This document shows positions 19,601 through 27,349 of a DNA stretch of 64,000 nt, one piece after another (position 1 is the stretch's first letter; each line of letters starts with the position of its first letter). The notes beneath the pieces were generated by a model. That model ran no database searches, was not told the origin of the DNA, and worked only from the letters and a program-made list of their open reading frames with translations. The DNA is from UBA6059 sp965227155 (GTDB lineage Bacteria > Bacteroidota > Bacteroidia > Cytophagales > Cyclobacteriaceae): NCBI GenBank assembly GCA_965227155.1, contig OZ245731.1, positions 2,480,001 through 2,544,000 of the forward strand. Reading direction: 5' to 3'. Made by a program: the position numbers and the translations under genes.

Positions 19601-22600
19601 GTAATCGCCAGCAGCTAAACCACTTATAGATTTAGTAGCAGTAGCCACTACCGAGTTGTCTGAAAGATCAACCCAGCTAAAGCTGAATCCAGTCTCATCA
19701 AAGCCAGCCCCGCTGCGTTGCAGAACCACAGAGATTTCCCCATCATCATCACCATTGCAAGTGGCATCATTAACCGTTTCCACAATGTCAAAATCAAGAG
19801 GTTCTGTGATGACATAAGTTTCATTGTAGACGGTACATTCTGTTCCGCCGATCACATCAGCAACCGTAAGTTCGTAAGTGCCGGGTGCCAAATTGGAAAT
19901 CGTTGCCTGGTCACTAAAGAAGCTTCCATTCAGTACCCAGAGGTACTCGATAGTACCATTAGCACCGCTCACACTGATAGATATTTCTCCATCATCCGCG
20001 CCAAAGCAAGATACATTAGTCACATCTTCAGTATCAATGCTGAATGGAGTGAAGCCAATAATATTAAATGATTGCACTACTGTACATCCCAAATCATCGG
20101 TAAGAGTCACCTCGTAATTGCCGGATTCTAAATCCGTAATAGCAGGGCCGGTTTCACCAGCCATTGTTACGCCGTTTCGCTCCCATGCATAGGTGTAATC
20201 AGTAGCCACAAGGCCACCTACAGGATTTAAGGTAATGCTGGCAATATCCTCTCCGGGGCATTCATTTTGTACTACCTGGGGGTTAAGCACTATGGGATTA
20301 TATTCTTCTACTGTGAAGGTTTCAGAGATTTCACATCCGGCGGTATTTGGAAAATTGTCGTTTACTACCAATTCGTATTCACCTGGTCCCAGATCAAACA
20401 GGTCTCTGGTAGCTGTAGCATATGGTGTTGCATTTCCATCTTTGTACCAGGTGTAAGTGAACTGATTTGCTGCTGTCGGGTGACCGGCATCCACCTGGAT
20501 GGTGACATCAATGGAGCCATTGGTTTCACCATTGCACCTGACCGGTGTTATATCCTCCGTGATTATACTGAAGGTGGTGGTAGGTTCATTGATGGTGATG
20601 GTTTGAGATACGGGATCGCAATCATTGGCGTCTGTAACAAAAACTGTGTAGTCACCTGCACCAAGGTTATTGAGATCCTGTGTATTGTTGGGCAAAGGAT
20701 TGCCATTGAATTCCCAGGAATATTTATAGGTATTACCCGGTAGCGGTGTGCCACCTGTAACGCTAATGTCGATTAAGCCGTCAGTCCCACCAATACAGGC
20801 ATTATCAATCACCGGATCGGCTGTAATAACTATGGGGTCGGGAATGGTCACTTCAAAATCTGTAATGATCTGGCATTCATTGTCGTCCAAAACTGTCAAC
20901 ACATAGGTGCCGGCATTGGCTGTTGTATTGTCAAGGCTTAAGGAGCTGGTGGTGCCGGGCTTGATTTCGTTTAGTAACGTGTCAACACCATAGGTCCAGA
21001 TGTAATTGTAATCCGGGGTGCCGCCCTCTACTGTGGCAGAAAGTTCAATATCACCACCTTCGGGGCAGGGGATGTTTTCTGATTCGAGTGTAAAGCGAAA
21101 CTCTTCAGGTCGGTTTATTTGAAAATTAAAGGTTTTCACACAGCCAAATGCATCTATCACTTCTACGGTATAGGCACCTTCTTCCAGGTCATCCACCTGC
21201 TCGATCAGAGTGGGTTGAGAGCTATCCAGGAAAGGTGTGGTAGCCCCAAAATCATACCAATTGATATCTGTAATTGGGTGTGAAGGGTCTGTCTTTGAGA
21301 TCACAATATTGGCCTCACCAATATCAGGATCGTTAAAGCAGGTAATATCTACTGTGGCTACATCATCAATAAAAAACGTAGTGGCAGGCTCTTCTACGAT
21401 AACAGTTTCATTGTCAGTACACCCATTGATAGCGTCTAGTACAACTACATTGTAACTACCTGAGGCAAGATTTTCAAAAAGGGATTCCTCCTGATAATTG
21501 ATACCACCATCAATGGAATACCTGTAAATGGCAGACCCGCCACCTGATGCTTCTATTTCGATTGATCCTTCCGAAAAGCCAAGGCATTGGTTATCCACTA
21601 CAGTTACATCATCAATGTTTAATGGATTTTCAGGCTCGGTTATTTCTACCGTATCTCTCTTTATACAGAAATAATGGTCTTCAACGGTTGCCACATAAAA
21701 TCCTGGACCAAGATTGCTGATTGTTACATCATTATCAACATCTCCCTGTGGAATGACAGTAGTATCTGTAGGTGTAATTTCAAGTTTATCCCAGCGTACA
21801 AAAAGATTCACGCCGGGTTGACCGTGAGGAATATTATTAGGATCACCATTATCTCTCAGGTCATCCCATATGATGTTTAGGGTAATGCTACCATCATCTG
21901 CTTCAGTACAGGAGACATTATCAGGTACAGCCTGTAGATTGTAGCCTTCATAGATGATGTAATTGAATTGGCGCTGACAGCCGTTATTGTCAGTTACTGT
22001 TACGGCATAGTCGCCAGCTTCCAGGTTATTGATGGCCAGGCCAGTTGCGGTAAACCCATCGGGCTCAACCCAATCGTAGGTGTAGGGAGGTGAACCTCCG
22101 GTGGTGGTAAGAATATTGATTCTACCGTTGTTATCAACAATTGTACTATCACAAGTGGTGAATCTTACTTCCTGTGTAAGTACAATAGGATCAGGCTCAG
22201 TGATAATAATACCATTACGTATTTCAATACAGCCGTTATCATCCTGCACAGCTGCATGATAAGTGTTGGCTGCAAGGTTTTCAAAAAGGCCACCATTGGC
22301 CTGGAATCCTTGGTCGAGGAAATCTTGCTCTGTGGGGGCTCCGGCACCTTGTATCAATGAATATGCGTAATTTCCAACACCGCCGGTAGCACTAACATCA
22401 ATGGAGCCGTCATTGGCTCCATTACAGGAAGCATTATCCGTATCATCTAAGGCAATGGCTAATGTTGAGTTTGCCTGGATTATATCTATTTGATTTAAAA
22501 CCACAACACAGCGAAGAGCATCTCTCACGGCAATGTTATAGGTGCCCTGATTCAAATTCTCGTAAATGCCATCATTTGGATTAAAACCCGTAAAATCCCC

Positions 22601-23092
22601 TGCCACAGAGGGGCCTCCTGTTCCGTCAAGGATGGCATAAACATAAGGTGGGGTACCGTCAATGCCATCTACATCAATGGCTCCATCGCCATCATTACAA
22701 CTGGTAGGTGTTGTGGAAACTAAGCCAATATCCAACGGATCGGCAGACTCTCTTACCTCAACAGTGCCAGATTCAAAAGCATTGTCAGCATCTCTGTATA
22801 CATCTATTCGGTAAAAACCGGCTGCAAGACCACCCTGCGTGCCTAAATTATTGGTGATAGCAAGAGTGTCGTCAAAATTATTTGGCCCTCGCCAGTAATA
22901 GGTAAAATCTGTATTGCCAGGCGGTATATTGTTTTGTATGGTTACTACGATAGAACCAGAGTTAGGTCCATTACAGGCATTTCTTATTGTGAAATTAAGA
23001 TCAAACTGGGCAATCGACTTGGATGAATAGAGCGATGCACTCAGGAATAAGCAAAGACCTAATAGATACTTGAAATTTATTGCTTTATTCAT
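13637..23092 (-). CDS. Giant secreted SprB-repeat adhesin with gliding-motility C-terminal domain
   Basis: This 3151-residue surface protein has a signal peptide at 1-29 (ends SKSIAQ). By eye there are 34 tandem units of about 75-100 residues, each starting with a Cys-Gly-DG-I core (for example SCNGANDGSIDV) and ending GTYxVTVTDxxGC, which is the SprB repeat. First and last repeat cysteines lie near residues 38 and 2913. A PKD-like domain with FWDFGD follows at about 2990-3065, then IPTGFSPNNDGLND (from about 3068) opens the gliding-motility C-terminal domain that targets proteins to the type IX secretion system. SprB of Flavobacterium johnsoniae is the mobile cell-surface adhesin of gliding. 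The porP/sprF-like gene lies 7 bases upstream in the same operon. Repeats from about 21 kb to 15.6 kb recur in groups of three. The frame is unbroken. A role in gliding rather than static adhesion is inferred. Confidence 0.92.
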   Translation of the reverse strand: MNKAINFKYLLGLCLFLSASLYSSKSIAQFDLNFTIRNACNGPNSGSIVVTIQNNIPPGNTDFTYYWRGPNNFDDTLAITNNLGTQGGLAAGFYRIDVYRDADNAFESGTVEVRESADPLDIGLVSTTPTSCNDGDGAIDVDGIDGTPPYVYAILDGTGGPSVAGDFTGFNPNDGIYENLNQGTYNIAVRDALRCVVVLNQIDIIQANSTLAIALDDTDNASCNGANDGSIDVSATGGVGNYAYSLIQGAGAPTEQDFLDQGFQANGGLFENLAANTYHAAVQDDNGCIEIRNGIIITEPDPIVLTQEVRFTTCDSTIVDNNGRINILTTTGGSPPYTYDWVEPDGFTATGLAINNLEAGDYAVTVTDNNGCQRQFNYIIYEGYNLQAVPDNVSCTEADDGSITLNIIWDDLRDNGDPNNIPHGQPGVNLFVRWDKLEITPTDTTVIPQGDVDNDVTISNLGPGFYVATVEDHYFCIKRDTVEITEPENPLNIDDVTVVDNQCLGFSEGSIEIEASGGGSAIYRYSIDGGINYQEESLFENLASGSYNVVVLDAINGCTDNETVIVEEPATTFFIDDVATVDITCFNDPDIGEANIVISKTDPSHPITDINWYDFGATTPFLDSSQPTLIEQVDDLEEGAYTVEVIDAFGCVKTFNFQINRPEEFRFTLESENIPCPEGGDIELSATVEGGTPDYNYIWTYGVDTLLNEIKPGTTSSLSLDNTTANAGTYVLTVLDDNECQIITDFEVTIPDPIVITADPVIDNACIGGTDGLIDISVTGGTPLPGNTYKYSWEFNGNPLPNNTQDLNNLGAGDYTVFVTDANDCDPVSQTITINEPTTTFSIITEDITPVRCNGETNGSIDVTIQVDAGHPTAANQFTYTWYKDGNATPYATATRDLFDLGPGEYELVVNDNFPNTAGCEISETFTVEEYNPIVLNPQVVQNECPGEDIASITLNPVGGLVATDYTYAWERNGVTMAGETGPAITDLESGNYEVTLTDDLGCTVVQSFNIIGFTPFSIDTEDVTNVSCFGADDGEISISVSGANGTIEYLWVLNGSFFSDQATISNLAPGTYELTVADVIGGTECTVYNETYVITEPLDFDIVETVNDATCNGDDDGEISVVLQRSGAGFDETGFSFSWVDLSDNSVVATATKSISGLAAGDYRIDIIDNNGCPKSETYTVVEFSPITVNETIGQITCPGDATGFINLAPVGGDLSGDGNYDYAWTRNTVAFGGNTPNLTNLTPGTYAVTVTDDNGCGVNESFVINSIPAFSVSESESDVSCFGAEDGEIAVGITGGTGTINYTWLKDGNLFSNQSTIDNLEPGTYELTANDANTCQAYTQTYTITQPQELELVETITNVTCNGDSDGEIEVILRRGGTPIPGNTFTWTRLSDGVNFANNVTTVSGLSAGMYRLVATDATGCSIEETYNVIEFSEIQINPTITQLECPGTSTASIEVGPVGGDLSGDGLYEFAWERNGTPLAGETSNLLENRNAGTYEVFVTDDNGCTVSAQYVINSIPAFNIIDNVNQITCHGETDGAIDLEITGGTGTLSYQWIYEDNIFANVPDISGLEAGDYEITVTDENGCVALNTTYTINEPPTITINADITDVTCDQVSDGIIDITISDVPAGFDANNFTYTWTRLADNVVVEPNGQDISGLASGLYRLDVTHPSFSPGITSNCVISREYQVINFEPIEIEPTVVQNTCPGVNEGSISIDIQGGSVATDYDIDWFRNDTNPYAFDVTTINNLAAGKYTAIVSDDIGCSTEISINILPIDNFVANIDANDVSCIGEADGSIEVDLTGGLTGNFRYNWIFNGTTQLPDQPNQENLAPGTYELSIDALDANGDPICDVFDLLDGNSTRTFEIEEPNLKFIIADNITDVRCNGESNGSIAVHFEDNVGNPISSNQFDKQWFLVNDDNSLTELTGATGSTLSNRPAGEYLIRITENAPTSNNCVFENTFTIQDYDELSIDNIITSQLSCDGATDGSIRLEVSGGNAPTDDDYIVEWTLNGAPFVDTDLATNLEISNLASGTYKAVITDLSGCSITENEVIVEHQPITIANFEVTQISCFNTAADGSITIEVSGGTAPYSFDWSKDGVGNFSSNQNLTGLEPGTYAVTIDDDNECPGGAITSQDFIIEEPPSYVIDAVVDNETCLGDEGGSIDITINVTPDGALNPSLFDYTWFYEGVEITAFKDQRDIDGLTAGTYRLDVVDNTDGACAVSREFTLVAYEGLQLNADVEQITCPGESDGSITIDPIGGSPNGPLTIEWYQNDVLLVDSTGTSIRGLEPDAYQVIVTDAEGCATNQRFTIIDLPDISVPTENVTVTQIRCEGETNGSIAVNIEGGNPPYNVLWRRNGQFFTEILNVADADTAEVTIDSLQAGDYTILINDQNDCPSFSATYTINELTTTFNGGIARPQPIVCHDASNGILSAVILPEAGHPDDNFEVEWYKDDDDAPFSTETTVEQLGPGDYRLEVTDELGCKKFAEITLTNPDPISFNASVNPLICNGASDAIIQLDPSGGWGSFRAEWREASRGALNNTGFRLTNASAGEYRISLFDSVGCRADTTIFIQDPIRMVAIPTVTNVACQGNNTGVIDLAVSEGTPPYKFEWRRDTTLISLEQNIENLIAGTYAVRIEDSNGCIIEVNDIELTEPELSFSIEAEIDRVTCHNGSDGGIFPEIIEEGGTSTYIFNWYQDSTLIAQDTRNLQGISGGEYVLEVIEANGCSKTRTFNLINPFPLTTNEVVEDLSCFGSLDGSIAVQARGGYGNYTYEWSKSGQILPDTTGRLTNLDIGIYRCVITDEEGCDIIRRFEVREPLPILIDYDFEHNTCPTNFDAFISASVTGGRPPYSFLWQRNGDPVSNDLSIDSLPPADYVLTVVDSSLCEVTSDTITITAPEPLEFNVLSFKDNLCPSTENGAFSVQGRGGTGPYLFTFDSSAFSNRNDFFGLGKGEYLLEIQDDRGCVSDTLIEINNQYELEADFNYDFQELAIDYTIDFEDQSIGPGIVRWFWDFGDERADANQNPSVIYEAVGEYIVELTVENEVQCTSTKRDTLNIEQGYVFTIPTGFSPNNDGLNDFFRPVFDNIIDIETRIMDRNGQIVFIGENREEFWDGTFNGKRAPQAPYYYEIVYTSRAGKTRSAKGKVLLLR
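15567..21066 (-). repeat. Three-unit higher-order repeat in the adhesin (about 750-825 bp period)
   Basis: Eight repeats of one subtype (mostly CPG near the start and PVGG or similar later) place their first cysteine codon at about 21066, 20259, 19497, 18750, 17973, 17148, 16356 and 15567. The spacings are 807, 762, 747, 777, 825, 792 and 789 bases, always three SprB units. Between them come an SCFG-type unit and a TCNG-type unit. The B unit usually ends with a YRLxV...GC strand and an EFxPI-like linker before the C unit. This indicates growth by duplication of a triplet. DNA identity between copies has clearly decayed. Confidence 0.7.
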
Positions 23093-23099
23093 TGGTTGA

Positions 23100-24113
23100 T
23101 CAAAGGTTTAATGGTAATGGACATCTTAATAAGCGAGAAGAGCGCGGCGGCTTGTTAGGATCAGAGAGATCAAACAAATAGGTGAGTGAAAACTCATGGG
23201 CACCACCAGGGCTGGTGTTAAATGTATCGAGGTAATGATCATAGCTGTATCCAAAGGTGAAGCCCAGCAGCCTTACCCCAGCCATTACAGATATGGCCGC
23301 ATTGTCATTATCTCCAGTGGGCAGGTTTCTGTAAAATATGCCCCCAATTACAGGCTCCATAAATGCATAAAGACCGGCATCCACTTGGGTGAACTCTCCC
23401 TGCATCACCACACTGAAGCTGGGCATAATGATTCGCTGCTGACGGTTGCGCATCCAGTAGGGTCGTACATCAATATTATATCCGCCATGTAGCGACACCC
23501 TTCTTTGCAAAGTTTCGCGGCCACCTTCAAAAAACGAAACATTGTTTTCCAGGAGATTATGCGCACTTACACCAAACCAATATTTTTCTCCATAGGCCAT
23601 TGTGCCAAAGGCCACATCAAAATAATTGACGGCCATCCCGGCAATAGCCTCTCTGGTGTTTCCAATAATATTGCCCTGGTTATCCAGTTGATCAGCAAAT
23701 AAGATCCCGCTGAAATCAATGCGCTGTGAAGTATAGGAGGGCTGTAAGGCAGGTTTGAGGACAAGCCAGTCATTGATTTGGAATTCATAGCTGATGGGCA
23801 ATGCTACGGTTGTGGATCGATACCCGGAGACCTCATCCTTATCATCAAGCACTAAAAAACCGGCACTAACACTGTGGTCTACAAAATTGTAGTCTACATA
23901 GCCCGATAAAGTAGTGAAGTTGGATTGGGTATTGGTGCCTTGTATACGATAGTTGAGGCCGGCGCGGCCTACATCCGTAGTACCCGTAAAAGCAGGGTTA
24001 AGATAAATGGGAGCCTGGTAAAACTGACTAAACCGGATGTCCTGAGCCTGTAGCTCTGAAACAAACAGCCACAGCCAAAGCACCGGTAATGTTTGGAATA
24101 CCTTGCGGAGCAT
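23100..24113 (-). CDS. PorP/SprF-family type IX secretion outer membrane protein
   Basis: This 337-residue protein has a signal peptide (1-23, ending LQAQ) followed by DIRFSQFYQAPIYLNPAFTG, the hallmark start of the PorP/SprF family. The remainder is a beta-barrel with the family's FGYSYD strand near the C-terminus. In F. johnsoniae SprF is needed to export or attach SprB. Here it lies directly upstream of a SprB-repeat giant protein with only 7 intervening bases, so it is most likely the dedicated partner. The gene order (partner first) is the reverse of sprB-sprF in F. johnsoniae. Confidence 0.92.
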   Translation of the reverse strand: MLRKVFQTLPVLWLWLFVSELQAQDIRFSQFYQAPIYLNPAFTGTTDVGRAGLNYRIQGTNTQSNFTTLSGYVDYNFVDHSVSAGFLVLDDKDEVSGYRSTTVALPISYEFQINDWLVLKPALQPSYTSQRIDFSGILFADQLDNQGNIIGNTREAIAGMAVNYFDVAFGTMAYGEKYWFGVSAHNLLENNVSFFEGGRETLQRRVSLHGGYNIDVRPYWMRNRQQRIIMPSFSVVMQGEFTQVDAGLYAFMEPVIGGIFYRNLPTGDNDNAAISVMAGVRLLGFTFGYSYDHYLDTFNTSPGGAHEFSLTYLFDLSDPNKPPRSSRLLRCPLPLNL

Positions 24114-24423
24114 GAGTGGTTTTTTTAAGTGGTTTCAGCAATTAGCTAATTTACCTAAAGGTATGGAATCAGAGCGCCACCTCGAAATAAATTAACGATT
24201 AGCTTTCAGCAATTATTCTAGAAATATAAAAAATATTTCTTGTAATAATTATATAATAATGCATTTAATGCAAAAATTACTCTTCTCTTACCTGATGCAT
24301 AGGCAGTACGCATCAAGATAGCTGATTTACTTAACTAACTGCCTGATAATGATATTATTTGTAGTTTAAGCCAGGGTTTCCTAATCATAGTATTGTAGGC
24401 CAGGGATACATTTAAGAGGGGTT
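24114..24423. other. Intergenic region upstream of the porP-adhesin operon
   Basis: This is a 310-base AT-rich gap between the beta-lactamase-like gene end and the porP start. I see no ORF worth calling. It holds an 11-base inverted repeat, GCATTTAATGC (24261-24271), and a weak reverse-strand promoter candidate at 24244-24274, TTTG-N19-TAATTATT, which matches the -33 box and 6 of 8 positions of the -7 box and would leave a leader of about 125 bases. Confidence 0.45.
24244..24274 (-). promoter_or_regulatory. Weak promoter candidate for porP-adhesin operon
   Basis: On the reverse strand, TTTG at 24271-24274 is followed after 19 bases by TAATTATT at 24244-24251. The -33 box and spacing are perfect but the -7 box has two mismatches. 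It overlaps the GCATTTAATGC palindrome, which could be a regulator site. Tentative. Confidence 0.3.
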
Positions 24424-25566
24424 TTATAGCGTTTCTCCCAATTTATAAGCCTCAATCAACATTTCATCCAAATCAGCCTCACCACTATTTGTAAGTATCA
24501 CCACTCCTATGCGATTTTCTGGGCTATACCCAACAATTGTGGATACGCCTTCTTCCCCACCATCATGCCCCCATAATACCGGGTTTCTATTCATTTTAAA
24601 TAAATGAAGGCCTACCTCATCGTCGATAGTTTCGATACCCTGACCCATCATCATTTGTACAGTTTGCTGTTCCAGCAGTCTGCTGTTATTGAATGCTCCT
24701 CCTTGCATCAATGCAGAAACCAGTTTTATAAGATCGCTGCCATTGGCTCGTAAACCACCATTGGGATAGTCTGTAAAGGTGTAATGAGGGATAGCTTCAA
24801 AATCTCTACCGGTGTATTCATAGGGTTGCACAATAGTCCTATTGGCTCCAAAAGCTTCCTCCAGTCGCCAAAACGAGTTGTCCATGCCCATGGGTTCAAA
24901 AATGTTCGCCCTACAGTAGGCATCAAAAGGCTGGCCGCTAATGGACTCAACTAACACACCAATTAGGGCACTACCGATATTGGAATACTCAAAGTCTGCG
25001 CCAGGGATGAAATCATGGAAATTGTCTGTTTCGTCATAATAGCTGCCTCCTGGGGTCAGGTAGTTTTCCAAAAAATCAGCCAATTCGATAGGGCTATCCT
25101 CATTGTAATAATATTGATCATCCAGTGCTGCACCATCAGCAATGCCTGAAGTATGGGTGAGCAACATCTTAAAAGTGATGTCTGCTGCAGAATAAGGAGA
25201 TTTTACTGTAAATGGTAAATAGTCATTGATGGGATCATCCAGATCAAATAAGCCCTGATCATATAATTGCAACAATGCCACGCCAGTCACCACTTTGGAA
25301 ACAGAAGCGAGTAAAAATAAATGGTCTTGTGCCAGGGGAATGTTTTGATCCAGGTTGGTGAAACCGAGATATTGCTCGAAAAGCACCTCTTGGTCATTAA
25401 AGATATGGATGGATAATGCCGGGATACCTTGGATATCCATTTCATCCGCCAGATAAGCCTCAAAATCATTGGCATTTTCAATGACCACATCCTCCTGAGC
25501 ACAGGAAGAAAAGGTCAACATCAAACATAATATAAAGCAGTACTTAATCCTTTTTGTAGATCCCAT
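24424..25566 (-). CDS. Serine beta-lactamase-like hydrolase, lipoprotein
   Basis: This 380-residue protein has a lipobox (FSSC, Cys22) and the class C beta-lactamase/DD-peptidase fold. The nucleophile motif SxxK is Ser88-Lys91 (ASVSKVV), YSN is at 194-196 and HDGG at about 345 stands for the KTG-type third motif. Such proteins are mostly esterases or peptidases rather than antibiotic resistance enzymes, and HDG in place of KTG supports this. It would be anchored in the periplasm or on the surface. It is a single gene, divergent from the Anbu cluster. Confidence 0.87.
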   Translation of the reverse strand: MGSTKRIKYCFILCLMLTFSSCAQEDVVIENANDFEAYLADEMDIQGIPALSIHIFNDQEVLFEQYLGFTNLDQNIPLAQDHLFLLASVSKVVTGVALLQLYDQGLFDLDDPINDYLPFTVKSPYSAADITFKMLLTHTSGIADGAALDDQYYYNEDSPIELADFLENYLTPGGSYYDETDNFHDFIPGADFEYSNIGSALIGVLVESISGQPFDAYCRANIFEPMGMDNSFWRLEEAFGANRTIVQPYEYTGRDFEAIPHYTFTDYPNGGLRANGSDLIKLVSALMQGGAFNNSRLLEQQTVQMMMGQGIETIDDEVGLHLFKMNRNPVLWGHDGGEEGVSTIVGYSPENRIGVVILTNSGEADLDEMLIEAYKLGETL

Positions 25567-25910
25567 AACATATTGCGTGATTAGAAGTGTGACAAATATC
25601 CATAATAACTGATTACGAAAAGGATAATTATGAGCGGAGCTAAATTTTGCGATGGAATATTTAATAGAAAATTGAGCACAATTAGATTAATAAGACGGTT
25701 CTAGGTGGTGAGGCCTGCAGCAATAATTTCATTTTGGGTTGTGGGCTTGTTTCCAAAGACATTGAAAGCATTGAATTGGAAATATATAAATGAATTGTTG
25801 AGTCAAAGAAAATTCTAATCATTCTGTAGCTTGAATCCGTGCTCTATTGGAAATAGTATTAATTATGAATATTTTAACGATTATGTTTATTCGTTTAAAA
25901 ATATTCTACG
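25567..25910. other. Divergent intergenic region before the Anbu cluster
   Basis: This is a 344-base AT-rich gap between two divergent genes. It must hold both promoters. On the reverse strand GATATTTG (one mismatch from TAnnTTTG) lies about 30 bases before the lipoprotein ATG. On the forward strand TATGTTTA lies about 25 bases before the ATG at 25911, without a clear -33 partner. No ORF or structured RNA is evident. Confidence 0.4.
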
Positions 25911-27338
25911 ATGGCATTGAGATATTATGATTCTGATGATCATTTCGATGAAATGTTTGAAAGGGGAGGTGCTTGCAGAGATTGCTATGTGGATTTCAAG
26001 AAAAGTCTCGATGAGTACTCATTAAAAAAGTTGCTTCAACTGGAGCATACTACTGAAAAGGCACAAATGTCAATGGGTATGACATTTAATGTTTACCATG
26101 ATAATCAGGGGATCGAAAAAATCCTGCACCTGGACCCCATTCCCAGAATCATTAGTGCCCGTGAATGGGACCAGATTGAAAAGGGTCTGCAGCAGCGGAT
26201 AAAAGCGCTCAACCTATTTATAGATGACATTTACAATAAGCAGGAGATTCTTAAAGATGGAATTGTCCCGGCTGACCTCATCCATTCCAGCTCTGACCTT
26301 TTAGAACCCTGTATGGGCCTGAAACCACCAAAAGGCATTTGGTGCCATATTACAGGTAGCGATATTGTGAGGGATCGCACTGGTAAATTTTATGTGTTGG
26401 AAGATAATCTCAGGTGCCCTTCGGGTGTATCCTACATGCTTGAAAATAGGGAAATCATAAAGCATTCCTTTGCCAAGCTTTTTACCAGTCTTGGGGTAAG
26501 GCCGGTATCCGATTACCCAGGCATCCTGCTGAGTATGCTGAGGCATTTGAGTTCTGTGAGTTCACCGGAAGTGGTCGTTTTAACGCCCGGTATCTACAAC
26601 TCTGCCTATTTTGAGCACAGCTATCTGGCACAGCAAATGGGTGTGGAGTTGGTAACAGGCCAGGATCTCCTGGTGAAGGATAATTTTGTGTACATGCAAA
26701 CCACACGTGGGCTGAAAAGGGTTGATGTGATCTATCGGCGCATCGATGATACTTTTTTAGACCCGTTGGCCTTCAATCCAACATCTATGCTGGGCGTGCC
26801 AGGCATATTTGAAGCCTATAAAGCGGGCAATGTAGCTCTGGCCAATGCACCGGGCACGGGCATTGCCGACGACAAAGCCATTTATGCATATGTACCAAGG
26901 ATTATCAAATACTACCTTAACGAGGAACCAATTATCGAAAATGTGCCAACCTACCTTTGCTCTGAAAAGGAGGGGCTGGAATATGTGCTGGAACATATCG
27001 AAGACCTTGTAGTAAAGGAGACCAATGCAGCCGGTGGCTATGGTATGCTCATTGGCCCCAAGGCCACGAAGGAGGAACATGAAAAATTCAGACAACTCAT
27101 TAAGAACAAACCCAGGGGCTATATTGCGCAGCCTACCCTATCTCTTTCTACGGTACCCACATTGACTAAAAAAGGCCTGGCACCAAGGCATGTGGACCTA
27201 CGGCCCTACATCTTGTATGGAGATGAGATTAAGGTAGTGCCGGGAGCGCTGACACGGGTGGCACTGGTGGAGGGATCGCTGGTAGTTAATTCCTCTCAGG
27301 GCGGCGGCAGCAAGGATACATGGGTTTTATTTGACTAA
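25911..27338 (+). CDS. Circularly permuted ATP-grasp protein (Anbu cluster)
   Basis: This 475-residue protein matches the circularly permuted ATP-grasp family (formerly DUF404/DUF407). Recognisable blocks are the N-terminal HLDPIPRIIS, FIDDIYNKQEIL at about 103-114, CHITGSDIVRD, EDNLRCPSGVSYMLENR and GGYGMLIGP. Members are thought to make an amide bond at the expense of ATP, but the substrate is not established. It is the first gene of a four-gene run with an alpha-E protein, the Anbu protease and a transglutaminase. The alpha-E gene starts 11 bases after its stop. Cytoplasmic. Confidence 0.92.
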   Translation: MALRYYDSDDHFDEMFERGGACRDCYVDFKKSLDEYSLKKLLQLEHTTEKAQMSMGMTFNVYHDNQGIEKILHLDPIPRIISAREWDQIEKGLQQRIKALNLFIDDIYNKQEILKDGIVPADLIHSSSDLLEPCMGLKPPKGIWCHITGSDIVRDRTGKFYVLEDNLRCPSGVSYMLENREIIKHSFAKLFTSLGVRPVSDYPGILLSMLRHLSSVSSPEVVVLTPGIYNSAYFEHSYLAQQMGVELVTGQDLLVKDNFVYMQTTRGLKRVDVIYRRIDDTFLDPLAFNPTSMLGVPGIFEAYKAGNVALANAPGTGIADDKAIYAYVPRIIKYYLNEEPIIENVPTYLCSEKEGLEYVLEHIEDLVVKETNAAGGYGMLIGPKATKEEHEKFRQLIKNKPRGYIAQPTLSLSTVPTLTKKGLAPRHVDLRPYILYGDEIKVVPGALTRVALVEGSLVVNSSQGGGSKDTWVLFD

Positions 27339-27349
27339 ATTGAAATAAT

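Noticed and set aside
20267..20743. Open frame of 158 codons on the plus strand opposite the giant adhesin
   Set aside because: It is one of many plus-strand frames opposite the repeats, with composition dictated by the antisense of repeated codons. No family resemblance, and the reverse-strand frame is unbroken for 3151 codons.
13637..23092. CRISPR-like or satellite repeat
   Set aside because: The periodicity is at the protein level with about 240-base units and strong divergence at the DNA level. It encodes SprB repeats in one continuous frame.
24424..25566. Antibiotic-resistance beta-lactamase
   Set aside because: The third motif is HDGG rather than KTG, the protein is a lipoprotein, and this large family is mostly esterases or peptidases. 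No evidence for resistance.
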